Shown piece after piece: positions 23,458 through 34,911 of a DNA stretch of 64,000 bases. Each line of letters opens with the position of its first letter. The first letter of the stretch is position 1. The notes below the pieces were generated by a model, which searched no databases, had not been told where the DNA came from, and saw only the letters and a list, made by a program, of their open reading frames with translations. This DNA comes from Selaginella moellendorffii (taxonomy: Eukaryota > Streptophyta > Lycopodiopsida > Selaginellales > Selaginellaceae). A program made the position numbers and the translations under genes. Where the stretch lies: contig NW_003314300.1 of assembly GCF_000143415.4 (NCBI RefSeq), forward strand, positions 812,977 to 876,976, read 5' to 3'.

Positions 23458-23472
23458 CTCTCCCCCCCCTAG
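23458..23472 (-). other. LARD-A polypurine tract
   Basis: Plus-strand CTCTCCCCCCCCT directly after the LTR end reads AGGGGGGGGAGAG on the minus strand, immediately 5' of the 3' LTR: the plus-strand primer site of reverse transcription. Confidence 0.8.
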
Positions 23473-23673
23473 GGAAGATCGACGTCCTCGTCGATGCATA
23501 CTCGAGTCTAGAATACCGCCAAGGAAACAACTCCAGAAAAAGTTCACGGTACTCACACTATGTGAGAAATGCACCAACTTAAATGAGTTAGGAGGCAACC
23601 TCTTTGTCTAACGCGGATGCGCTACCAGCTTAGACACCTTCCGGCCGTTGCCGACAAGGAAATGACCAACGGA

Positions 23674-24503
23674 GTTAGTGTAGCGCATGTGATCATGGGA
23701 TGAGATTTGGATATACTGTCACCGTGGATCCTTAGAACCTTGGGGGATAAATGGGGATAAAATAGCTACTAAGGGCTCTCTCATCAAGCAATTGCCCCTT
23801 TTCCAGTTGGCTTAAGGGGAGAGAGATAAGGTGCGCTACAGTTGGTATCGGAGCAAATGGCACGGGTTCGATTCCCATTGATTAGTGGCTACTTAAAAAG
23901 TATAATATACCCTTGAGCAAGGTATATTCCTACCCCTAAATTAGAAAATCGTATGTATTGGGCATCCATGCGTACGTCCTTCCTCTTGTGGAGCATCCCA
24001 GACGAAGGAATCCACCGTGGGATTGCGGTACGGGTGGATGACTAGTTGCCTCACATGGAATAGTTGGTCTACACAATGGAAGGATTGGTAGATTGAGTGC
24101 GGAAATGGAGGTGCTGGTTCCCCTTGGCTCAGTAGGGGAGCATCCCAGACGAAGGAATCCACCGTGGGATTGCGGTACGGGTGGATGACTAGTTGCCTCA
24201 CATGGAATAGTTGGTCTACACAATGGAAGGATTGGTAGATTGAGTGCGGAAATGGAGGTGCTGGTTCCCCTTGGCTCAGTAGGGGTTGTTAGTCAATAGT
24301 CAATGAGGATATTAACATCTCTGAAGGGGGGGTGAGTGTAGCGCATGTGATCATGGGATGAGATTTGGATATACTGTCACCGTGGATCCTTGGAACCTTG
24401 GGGGATAAATGGGGATAAAATAGCCACTAAGGGCTCTCTCATCAAGCAATTGCCCCTTTTCCAGTTGGCTTAAGGGGAGAGAGATAAGGTGCGCTACAGT
24501 TAG
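23674..24503 (+). mobile_element. TRIM-like mini LTR element, copy 2, intact
   Basis: Element of 820 bp (23679-24498) with target duplication GTTAG on both sides (23674-23678, 24499-24503). Two 162-bp LTRs (23679-23840 and 24337-24498) start TGTAGCGCATG and end GTGCGCTACA. The primer site is GTTGGTATCGGAGCAAATG followed by GGTTCGATTCC, which could extend pairing to the tRNA T-arm. The polypurine tract GAAGGGGGGGTGAG directly precedes the 3' LTR. The interior contains a 147-bp tandem duplication (23991-24137, 24138-24284) and no coding capacity. It sits inside LARD-A. Confidence 0.92.
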
Positions 24504-24509
24504 CCACCC

Positions 24510-27500
24510 TTGCTGCTCTGGGAGTCACCCAGCTTACAAAAGTGTGATATGCCCTGCCCGCAGGAACATAGAGAGAGAAGCCAGAAGCCCCAACCCTCCT
24601 AAGCAAAGAAACCAAACCCGTCGGTAAGGTTTAGATAGACTACTGTAAACAGGCAGTTAGAGTTGTTTACACGGTCACACCCTTTTAACGGAATAAGGAA
24701 CATCGACAGAGAGGCAAGTTATGTGACCAGTCGACAGTAGCTACCCCATGACTAGAGATTTCAACATGCACACGAAGTGCCGAAGCTAGTCTGTCTATTA
24801 CTGGCCCAAACTCAAAGATCAATAGATGGACAATATCAAAGTCATAAACAATGATATCTTAGAGACTTAATTATCAGTGAGTATATCTTAGATTAGAACA
24901 CAAAAGTATTCCAAGTAAGTTATCATCCAATAAACTAGTATTATAGTATAGGAACCACCAAGATCATCATAATTTGGCAAACACAGGTATGACCATCCAA
25001 CAAAATTCAATAACAAGTGTGTCATCAAGAAAACTCAATGACCAAACTTAACTATCAAAGATTGCAGATAGAATGCCAAACAACTTACCAAAGAAAACTC
25101 AAAGAACACAAAGTATCATCAACTGGCAAGCAAAATGTTCGCGAATGTATCACCCGGAGGAAATAACATTCCAATTTATCAGAACAAACTCGAGCAACAA
25201 TCAACAGTAGAGAATGAATGCGGTAAGACCAACAAACACTCATTCCTGCCAACTATCACAAAAGCTAATTCAAATAGATCCCAGCCAACAATACCAAGGA
25301 ACTCAAGTTGCCTAAGCAAGTGTCAGCAACATCCTACTGATGTCTCAAACCCAAGAGACCAATCCAGAGCAAATCACAAAGAACATGTGATATTGCAAAA
25401 AGCCACAAGCCATCAAAGAGAACAACTAACCACCATAAAAGATCGCCAATCATCCTATCAATAGAGAGATGCATAATCATCGTCTAAGAAAGAATCCACT
25501 ATCTCAAAGAGTAGCGAATTATTCTATATCAACAACAACCAAGCAAAACCCTTGACAAGGATAATCAACTATCTTAGATGATAATTAATCATCACCAATG
25601 ATTGCCAGATGCAAATACTAATGTCAACATCGAAGCTAATGAGCCAAAATGCCTTCCCCCAACAACTCCTAACAAATGGAACAATGAGCATGAAAACTCA
25701 AAGAACCAAAAGCTCAAAGAAGTCTATAGCCAAGTCTTTCCTAACAATGATCACAAGTCTCGCATGGACTAACGTCAATGCTAAAGAAGAAATCATGGTA
25801 CAACCCACAATATCCTCCTCAACACATCTATAAGCTAAACTTCATAATGCAAAGCTAATGAAGAGCATGTTTGCATCAATCCAAAAGCTAAGCATAACAA
25901 AGTTATGCTCAACAAGTGATCATCAAGCAATCCTCCATGAATCCATCTATAGCAAGACGTAACTCACATCATAACAAGCACAAAAAGAATTATCAATGAT
26001 TGATATATTTCAACTAAAATCCCATAAGGATTCAAATATCCAATATCGATCACTAACTCTCCCGCTTGTAGAGTTAGCATAGTCCATGACGAAATCACTT
26101 TTCAAGGAAAAGCCAAAGCTCAACCCTCTACTAAATAATCTCATCATAGAACACAACTAACTCAAACTTGCCACTCAGTTCATTTGAACGTCAACACAGT
26201 TGCTAACTAGCAAATGCACGAATGCTAATAACACAAAGCTATAGCCAAATCATCAACACTATCTTCATTAAGACTAATGAAACTCGACATCAATCTTGTG
26301 GAGAGACATCTCATTTCACTGAAATCTCAACATTAACAATGTCAACGACAAGGCATCACCTCAATGCCATCAACACTAGAACAAAGCTGGAAGAAAGCAC
26401 GAGTGTATCACCACTCAAAGCTCTCTAGCAACCAAGCTAACCGAAGTCGGAGATACTTTACTCAGTATCCGAGACCAATCTCTCAACAATACTCAGTCAC
26501 AGATAACACTTCCTCAAGGAGTGAATCACCACGTCCAAGACTCCATGAAATCCAACACTATGAACTAAACGCAACCAAATGATATCAACAGAGGTAGAGT
26601 CGATATGCCAACATGGAAAACCCATGTAAGTCTAACAACACGATCCTCCGCAACACCATCCGGTAAAGCAAGCCTATCACTGATAAATCTTCATCGAGTG
26701 AAGCAAGTGTCAACAGTCCTTAACAAAGTCTACAAGCAATCACTAGTTGCCAAGCAACTAACCATCACTTTTCAACTTGCTTTCATGAGACCCAAACACT
26801 AAACTCACGTCATTTAGTCATACACTTGTCCAATATGAACATGATACCTTCGGTATGAGATAAAAGTTCATTGACAAGCACAAACTAAATGACCACTCGA
26901 ATTCAACTCAACTGCAATAAGCTCACTAATGCATTTAGCCACTAGCTCTGAGCATGCCTTGAAGAGGCTAGCTATGCATGATCAACATTCAGTTGAAACT
27001 AAAGTGAAGACCATGAGATGGATCTATATTGGTACACAACCTCCTCATAGACAAAGCTATAGTATGGGTACTAACATCTCAAACTCAAACAACTAAGTTG
27101 GACATCACCATCCTTAGCCAAGGTGCAGGGCCACCAAGACCAAATCAAGATCAGTGAGAGCTCACTACTCTCATNNNNNNNNNNNNNNNNNNNNNNNNNN
27201 NNNNNNNNNNNNNNNNNNNNNNNNNNNNNNNNNNNNNNNNNNNNNNNNNNNNNNNNNNNNNNNNNNNNNNNNNNNCTACACTAACTCCAGACTCTATCCA
27301 ACTCAATTGCCTTAGCCCCAAAAGTCAGCATCCCTTTCGGGCCGCATCATATAAATTACATACTAAGGTCTAAGCTAACCGAAGTGAACTCCAACCCCTT
27401 CACTAGTTTGTATTGGCTTTCGAAAACGGAATGGTTTTCGGACAAAGTGATAACAGATCAGCCATTGGAAAAGTCTAAGAAAATTTGTGGAAAATTCTCC

Positions 27501-29262
27501 ATCCTAGAGAAAGAATGACTCTCAGTCCAGGAATACAAACTTTTAAGACTCAACCAACTTCCTCCTACTAACAACTTCACATACGTTCACCTCAACACAA
27601 ATTCTCATGACCCATAGTATGCTTAAGCCTCGAACATCTTTCTGCCCATTCTTTCGACATCCAACATCGATATCCGTAAAATGCAAATGGAACATCCAAG
27701 GTTTGATCACGAAGACCACATCTTCGGATATCCATATTACACTAACACTCTTCTTCAACCACTTTCAAGATCCAATGTGAAGCTAAAACACTAACAAGAA
27801 AAATGACATGGAAAATCAAGCTCTAAGGAAAATTCCTTATCACTCGAAGTAACAATGCCACTTCCATTAACACAAGTGCTAGGGATGTCAATGCCCCAAC
27901 TACACATCTTCTCCATCCAACAATCTACTCCAAGTGTTAACGGATCAACTAATAAGCTATAGCAGCTAAATGCTACAACCCTTTTCCAACACCTTAGTGG
28001 GCAAACTCAAGGAAACAAGGAACAAGGAACCAACTTAAGCTTAACATAATGAACCACCATTGAGAATCCAGTCAAAGCTACTACAATGCTACTTTGTGCA
28101 AGTAGACCAGCTTCACCATCAACCACTTTGGGGTTGATCATCGTTTAACCAAGCAACTTCGTAAACACATTGCTCATTATCACATGGATATGATATAGAA
28201 ATCACAATGACTTGATCATCAATTGAGCAACACCACAGGCAATGCTAATGTCATTACTTCAAAGGTTTATGTAAGTATTAAGTGTCAACTCGATTTGACA
28301 AAATGCAACATAAATGCCACACTCTACCGATAGAGATCTACAACACCCAACACCACTAACTTTTGTTCACAACACAGACAAGCTCATGCCACTCACTATC
28401 CGATCAAACTCAAAACTTAACCCAACACCAAGCTACTCAAGGAGCAATAGCAAGGTTCTCCGGAAAAGAATTGAGCATTGCAACCCAAATCTTCCAATAG
28501 CAAGCCTAGACAAAATGGTATAGCGCTTCACCGCTATTCATCCCACAACTCACCATTTGTAAGACCATCATCTCCAAGATGCATCAAGGTAGGGACTCTT
28601 GATTGCATAATGTGAACACGAGCAATGAGTCACACCTCGTTGCAAATCATCTCTCCAAGATGAGAAGATGATTTACATGTTTGATCCTCCGTCCCCGATG
28701 ACTCTTTTTTCGGTTTCATCTTTGACCAAACCTCAAGCTTGCTTCCGCACTGTCTTCAATCCAATCCAAGAAAAGTTTATGAGAGAGCACGGCAATGATT
28801 ACTTGAATCAATAGACTCATCCCTACAGTCTTGATTGATTCACTTGTAATCATGCCTAGGAAGGATCCACTAGTGCCGTGCTAAACAGCTACGGACCAGC
28901 CTATTTGCCACTCATAGCAAGCTCAGGGAAGGTTTGCTTTCACTCACGGTACATGGAACAACTCATGGAACCACCGATAGGCTAACATTAATCCTGCCAA
29001 CTCAAAGTGTAACCTCAAGTTGCTAATGCGCCTCACTCACGAGCCCAAGCTCAAACTCGTGCTAACGGAGCATCTCAAATCCATCCTATGAGCCCAAGAG
29101 CAAGCTCACATTGTTAGGTACAAAAGGTAACCAAAACCATACCCAAGGAACAAATGTGAACCCTTTGCACCAAACGTGTACCCACTCGGATCATCGTTTT
29201 CATCTCTACGTACGCAACGAGACTAGTTGCCTAATCTCATTGAATAGTACTCGCTGAGACTC
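24510..29262. other. Interior of LARD-A, no coding motif
   Basis: AT-moderate, CAA/TCA-rich sequence. The plus-strand frames here are low-complexity and show no retrotransposon or host domain; the minus strand, which is the element's sense strand, is full of stops. Confidence 0.6.
27175..27275. other. Assembly gap
   Basis: A run of 101 N. It lies in the LARD-A interior; the true length is unknown. Confidence 1.
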
Positions 29263-29263
29263 A

Positions 29264-29278
29264 TGCTCTGATACCAAA
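29264..29278 (-). other. LARD-A primer binding site
   Basis: Minus-strand TTTGGTATCAGAGCA adjacent to the 5' LTR; TGGTATCAGAGC is complementary to the 3' end of plant initiator Met tRNA. Confidence 0.85.
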
Positions 29279-30427
29279 TGTAGCGCACGTGGTTTTGACC
29301 CTTTATCCTATAGTGATTTACCATAGGATAACACCACGAAGCGGAACCTAAACCCTCTTTGTGCCACGTGACAGATGCCACGTGTCACATGCCATGTGTC
29401 CATGCCACGTGTCCATAGGAACCCGAGGTTCAGGGCCTTGGGCCACTGAACGAAGGAACGGTGCCAAACTCCCAAGCATGGAGCCAAGGAGTGACGGAAC
29501 CGAACCACGGAGCAACTCCCGAGCATACAGCCCAAGGAGTGAAGGGACAGGAGCCCGGAGCGACTTAGAACAGTCCTAGAGTAACCAGCATCCCAATGCC
29601 AGGACCAGCACGCAAAACGGAGCCAAATGGAGTCTGGCACTATTTTAGCATACCGGTGGCCTAACGCGAGGATATGGGTACTCCACCAACTAGCATGGAA
29701 TGGAACTTGGGCTTAGACCCAAGCCGGACGCAGAACAAGGACAGGCACGCAAGCGGGAGCTAGACTATGCCTTAGGTTGGTCGGCCATGCCCGACCTACC
29801 CACTATCCCTACTATACATTTGGAACCCCTCACAGCCCCCCCCCCCTTGAGGAACACACGCTTTGGGCTTTCACCCCAAGCCTCCCTTAGTATCAAGAGT
29901 TAGTCTCTGGGACAAGCTCGAAACTTACTAAATATGGAATGTCCCTAGATTGCGAATTTGGACACGGGACGAACACCATTGTGTTCAGGACGATCTCTAC
30001 ATTCCGTAGATATGCCAAATGAGCAAATCTGGACACTTTCCATAAATAGCATTTGGGACCGAAACGAGACTAACACAAAGGGCATGATAGCGAGGGTGTT
30101 TGGCAGACACGGTAAGCTATCATCTAGCAATATTGAGGGACCAAGCTCAATATCGCGGGGGTTCCTAACACTAGCAAGTGCAAGCCAACATCATGAGTTT
30201 CTCATCACCGTGTCAAGTCTGCTTGACTAAATGACAACTTAGGATTTCCTTCCTTGTGCCCTTCCGGTCTAAGTGCACATGTGATGACCAGTTTCTCAAC
30301 TAGCTTAGGCGGAGACTGATAACGGGCCTAGCAATACCGACCTCCTGCCATCGTGGCAGTAAGGTAAGAGTGTCCGTAAGGACTAGTCGACAGGTAACTT
30401 TCGATACCCGAAGTCACATGCGCGACA
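29279..30427 (-). repeat. LARD-A 5' LTR
   Basis: 1,149 bp, nearly identical to 22304-23457. The high similarity and perfect target duplication suggest a young insertion. Confidence 0.9.
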
Positions 30428-30432
30428 GTTAT

Positions 30433-32110
30433 GCTAGTGCAGGTACTAGTAAGGAACTTTGTATCCCATGCTTAAAGTAACTCTTTAGCAGCTGCAATAC
30501 TTTGAGTGATATAAAGTTTTTCATTCATTACATTCTCAAGTTTGCTGTCTAGCCTCTTATCATTGTTATGATGCCAAGTGTTGAAGAGCTCCAAGCAAGC
30601 AATTTGTTTGTTGAAAGTGAGCTTGCTTTTTGCGATGTTATAGATCAATTCTTCAAGTGCTTTGCCATTTCTTATAAGGACAAGGATTTCAAAGTGGAAA
30701 GAGAAAGATAAAAGGGACTAACGTACTGCCATAAGAGCATATCTCTACAATGCAATCTAGTCAATCTTTATCGCATCAGATGTCCGCAATTGCAAGTAGC
30801 TTCTTCACCTTTGATTTCTTCAAGTTCAAAATGAGCTACTCAATTTGTTGCAGTTCAAAGTTCTTTTGCCCCTCATCCATCACTTGTGTAATCTTCAAGT
30901 ATGAGTGTTGTTTTGCCTTGATAATTGGCTAAAAGGAAAACTTGCAAGTAGAAAACACAAGTTCATGCAAGAAGAGGATACCTTTGCCCAAACCACAACC
31001 AAAAAATCTATAAGCACTTGATACCAAGTAAGAAACTCTTGGCCTTTACGTGCTACAAGTTTTGCTTGAACTACTTCCATAACCTTGCAACTATACAACA
31101 TATGGAATTCCTTGAGAGAAAGCATGCTAACATATCAAAGGTGCTTGATATTATGGACCAAGGTATAAAGCAAACTAATTATGCCTGTAATATAGTTGGT
31201 GAGAACAAAGGTTACTAGTAAGGGATTGATCTTGTGACATGCTAGGTTGAGCTTCATAGCTTGGTTTTGATCCTTTGGCTCCACAAGTGTCACTAGAACA
31301 CAAACATGTTACTCGTCATCATCCTAGAACTTCTCTTGGATACACCTCCAAAATGTTAACCACCAGTGGTTTTTATCAATAATGAAGAACATTTGGCCTA
31401 CAAATGGTTGTCTCCTTGTGGCACGCTATCAAAGTATCATATCTGATCCCAAGTTTGCTCAATCTCGCAAGTAACCATGTCTATGTGATTTGTTTCTGGG
31501 AATGATGATGACACAATAAATGATCCAGCAATGTGCTTGAATCCAACCCCTATGAAAGAGGTATATATAACCATGTTAAGGTTGTAGGCTGAGCACACCT
31601 AGTGACTCTGCTTAAGATGGCAAAGTGGAATCTGAAGATGTTGGGATCCTTTCCAAGCCATTTCACCTAACACCCTACTGATAGTTTGTTCTTGAGCTTG
31701 GATAATAGTCTCGTGTCACTTATTCAAGATTGTATGAACCTCTAGCATAGTTACCACCTCATTTCTGTGACCTTCAAGAGCAACAGCATGTCTGCCATTT
31801 CCACCACCAAGATCTGCCCCACCACCTATGGCACTAGATGCCTTATTTCCACCACCATCAACAGCTTCTCCTACGCTATAGATAGGTGGACACCACTGTT
31901 CCCACCATGGTCTTTGTCTGAAGCAGCTCCTTGAACTTGTGAGGTGTTCCTAGTGAATCTAGCTCAGCAATCTAATCATTTTCTTGGAGAACGGGTCTAT
32001 TAAGGTTGACTGGCATGCATCTTCTATTGTGGCATGATTTATATGTTTGCATAAAAATGACAAAAACACTTGAGTAAACATTAAAAAAAGTTTTGAAGAA
32101 AAATCTAAGC
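30433..32110 (-). pseudogene. Unrecognised decayed minus-strand coding region
   Basis: Minus-strand stretches with protein-like texture: 30690-30440 (LEELIYNIAKSKLTFNKQIA, then KLENVMNEKLYITQSIAAAK), 31125-30895 (SCKVMEVVQAKLVARKGQEF), about 31750-31560 (HETIIQAQEQTISRVLGEMA; GVGFKHIAGSFIVSSSFPET) and a Gly-rich piece at 31870-31790. Stops interrupt all of them. It may belong with the minus-strand fragments at 18.8-19.7 and 22.0-22.3 kb, since LARD-A inserted between. I cannot name the family. Confidence 0.35.
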
Positions 32111-32123
32111 AATTTTCTTGGTG

Positions 32124-32580
32124 TTGGGAAGATCAATTTACTGTTGAATCAATCTTCCAGCGCCAAGGGAACAAAAGAACAAAGAAAATGAATAGCTCCC
32201 TTAACATTGGGAAGATTGGTTCGGTGGCAAACCAATCTTTCAGTGCCAAGATAACAAAAGAAAAAAAGAAAAGCAATAGCTCCTTTAGCGTTGAGAAGAT
32301 TGATTTGGCAGCGAAATAATCTTCTTGTGCCAAGGGAAAAAAAAAAAGAAGAAAAGAAGTAGTGGTACTGGGAAGATTAATTCATTACTGAACTAATCTT
32401 CTAGTGCCAAGGGAACAAAAAAAAGAACAAAAGAAGCAATTTCCTTGGCACTGGGAAGATTGATTTGTCACCAAACCAATCTTATAGCACCAAAAGAACA
32501 ACAAGGAAAAAAAAACTTAGAATCTAATATGTTGGGAAGATCAGTTTGCTGTCGAACTAATTATTCTAGTGTGAAGTAGC
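32124..32580. repeat. Tandem repeat, six units of about 82 bp
   Basis: Units start near 32124, 32207, 32291, 32369, 32451 and 32532. Each has GGGAAGATTGATTTG, a few bases, then a partial inverted copy ending AATCTTCTAGTGCCAAGGGA, and an A-rich tail with ACAAAAGAA. Units are diverged from one another. Confidence 0.85.
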
Positions 32581-32990
32581 CATGAGATGCAAGTTGCTAG
32601 CGAGCTAGGAGCAAGAGATGGGGAGATGGAAAAGCAGCAAATAGGGAGATTGAGAGGCATACCTTGATTGAGGAGTGTCTTTCTAGTGTCTTGAAGAGCA
32701 TCTAACATCCTAATTGAGAAGCATCTTGAAGCACATTCCAAGATTCAAGCATTTTTCTCTCACCCTTCCTTGCTCAACCCTAGCCATAAAACCCTAAAAA
32801 TTAACAATCATGATCAATGGTCATGATTTTCATTCTCTTTAATGGCGATTGCTTCCTAGATTCTAGTGATATGTCAATTTTTTAATAGTACTTTAATTTT
32901 GCAAATGGTAGGATATATTTATTGGATAAATCCACTATGAACATAGATTTCACATATTCTTTCCAAGGAGACAATTATTCAATGTTTTAA

Positions 32991-33410
32991 ATATTAAGAT
33001 ATGTGTAATTGATTGTGAGAGGAATAATATTGTTGACATGAATAGGGTTATTAGTGAGAGGCACCAATTAATCACAAGAATTGTAACATTGATTGCTGGT
33101 TCTCCCTCTTATATTCATGTTATCTTCCCTTCAAAAGAGTTTCATTCTTTTGTGACAAGTGAGAAAGAGTCAAGCTCGAAAAGGTCTGTTCATATACAAT
33201 TTTTTCGCACGTGAACAAACCTTTCCGAACTTGACTCTCTCTCACTTGTCACAAAAGAATGAAACTCTTTTGAAGAGAAGATAGCATGAACATGAGAGGG
33301 AGAACAAGCAATCAATACTACAACTCTCATGATTAATCAGTACTTCTCACTCATAACCCTATTTATTTCAACAGTATTATTCCTCTCACAGTCAATTATA
33401 CAATTAATAT
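32991..33410. mobile_element. Foldback (MITE-like) element
   Basis: Arms of about 200 bp (32991-33192 and 33212-33410) are inverted copies around a 19-nt loop. They share, for example, CATTCTTTTGTGACAAGTGA and its complement, and GAGAGGAATAATA near the outer ends. No coding capacity. No clear target duplication was identified. Confidence 0.8.
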
Positions 33411-33419
33411 GGGTGGCTC

Positions 33420-33870
33420 TTTAAGATTCTCATATATCTCTAAATTCTAAACGGTTGTATATTTTGTTAAAATAATTAATTTGTCCTTTGCAAGGACACA
33501 ACTAATTGAAGCTCACAATACAAAAGAATATCTTTATTCTTTCTTGTTAGTTTCTCCCTAAATTTTTTCTAAGTGCTTGAGCAAGAAGGAGATATGAGAA
33601 AATTCTATTTGAAGTTGATCAAGAACCTTCAATTGTTTTCTCTAAGAGTGTTATAAGAAAGAGCTTCCTCTACAAAAGATTCAAGCTGAAGCCAGGATCA
33701 ATTAGTCTAGAGAATGTATGTTACAAAAAGGGTAATTAGATAGAAAAATCCATTCTTAACAGTGGTGTAGGAGAGAATGGGATTCAGTGGGATCTTGATA
33801 GATATAAAGGTCAGGAGATTCTAGTTATAGGATCTTTGAAGTGAGAAGAGGAGAACGCATCAATTCCATA
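33420..33870. other. Non-coding stretch
   Basis: No gene or repeat recognised between the foldback element and the short plus-strand frame at 33878. Confidence 0.5.
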
Positions 33871-33877
33871 ACCAACT

Positions 33878-34480
33878 ATGCAAGGAATAAAGGATGAAAT
33901 TGTTATTCTTTCCAATGACGAAAGTGAAAAAGATGAGCTTCTTGACATAGCTTCCCAGATAATTAGATGCATTTCTTCTAGACTAGTTTTTAAAATGGTG
34001 GATAAAGTATTTTGGCAATCTCAATCATTACAGTTGGAATTGAAAGAGTTCCAATACATAAGAGGTGAGGAGCTTCTGTCTTTCTATAATGGGAATATAT
34101 TCTTCTAATTTCTACTGGCCAATTCATCAAGCAGGAAGAGGGGCATAGAGACACATCTTGATCCACACAATTGGTGTAGGGTGAAGATGACCTAGTTCTC
34201 CTATTTCAACGAATCTATATCCATAGTCCATTATGGTGGACAGTTTTAGTGTGTCGCTGAGAAATGCATTTCTAATCATGGCAAGAATATGTGTTTCTTT
34301 GAAGGCTTAGCGATCAATCCCCCTAGGCGTGATGAGGTTGCTACAGGGTTTAGATGTTGCAAATGCAAGGTAACACCTATGTGTTAAGCATGTTGCGATG
34401 CAAAAATGTAATATTTTTTTCCATGGGATGGATATTTAGGCAGAGTAGCAGTGTATGTTAGATACTATCAATATACAATA
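33878..34480 (+). pseudogene. Unrecognised Cys-rich coding remnant
   Basis: An open frame 33878-34108 (ESEKDELLDIASQIIRCISS) is followed by another with Cys clusters (FNESISIVHYGGQF, AEKCISNHGKNMCFFEG, GFRCCKCKVTPMC). Two stops interrupt it. It could contain a zinc-binding module of an old transposase or a host protein. The chromovirus inserted directly downstream at 34491 and the frame may resume at 52617. Confidence 0.35.
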
Positions 34481-34491
34481 GAGGAAGGAAT

Positions 34492-34852
34492 TGTCAAGAA
34501 TCCCCCAATTCTTGCCACATTCCTAACTCTTGCCGGATTCCTGACCTGCAAACCACATTCTTGACTTTCGAGACACTTCCTTATTCCTGACTCTCGAGAC
34601 ACTTCTCGATTCCTGAGTCTCGAGCCACATTCCTGATGATGATGTGGCGCCTCCTCGACCTCAGCTATATTTAGGCCGTCCTCGATCCAAGAGTGGTGGA
34701 GCTTCATCAACTTATAGTATATATAGGTTAGCCTTGTTCCATTTCTCCACAATCTGAATCAACGCCAGTCTAAGGTGTCTTCTTTGTTTCCACTAGCTTT
34801 TCTCTTTATCTTTTTGCATTTTCCAGTCTTGATCTTGTCAGGGGTCTTGACA
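34492..34852 (+). repeat. Chromovirus 5' LTR with TATA box
   Basis: 361 bp. Contains two units of a 26-bp repeat (CTGACTCTCGAGACACTT type) at about 34561-34612, and a TATA box TATATATAG at 34718-34726. A start of transcription near 34748 would be about 30 bp downstream of the TATA box. Confidence 0.9.
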
Positions 34853-34854
34853 GT

Positions 34855-34869
34855 TTGATTCAGATTGTG
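34855..34869 (+). other. Putative self-priming site (PBS)
   Basis: TTGATTCAGATTGTG begins 2 nt after the LTR and is the exact complement of CACAATCTGAATCAA at 34748-34762, the predicted 5' end of the RNA. No Met-tRNA-type site is present. The geometry, with the primer 3' end facing the LTR, matches Tf1-type self-priming. Confidence 0.7.
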
Positions 34870-34911
34870 ATTTTTCGTTTTTTGATTTTCGTTTTGATTG
34901 TTTGATTACCT

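Larger units (their letters stand above)
22299..30432 (-). mobile_element. LARD-A: complete non-coding LTR retrotransposon
   Basis: Element 22304-30427, flanked by a perfect 5-bp target duplication GTTAT (22299-22303, 30428-30432). Orientation is minus: the 5' LTR is 29279-30427, the primer site (TTTGGTATCAGAGCA, initiator Met tRNA type) lies at 29278-29264, the polypurine tract is the C-tract at 23458-23470, and the 3' LTR is 22304-23457. The interior of about 5.8 kb, including a TRIM and a gap, has no gag, protease, RT or integrase motif on either strand. This fits a large retrotransposon derivative (LARD) that depends on another element's proteins. Confidence 0.88.

Noticed and set aside
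23841-23885. tRNA-like gene or SINE, because of GGTTCGATTCC after the TRIM LTR
   Set aside because: It sits at the primer site and is better read as extended complementarity to Met tRNA. No cloverleaf can be drawn.
25135-26802. Plus-strand frames of 60-109 codons in the LARD-A interior
   Set aside because: Low-complexity Thr/Ser/Asn/Gln products antisense to the element, with no domain.
22299-30432. LARD-A as a plus-strand element
   Set aside because: The primer site and the polypurine tract both sit on the minus strand next to the appropriate LTRs.
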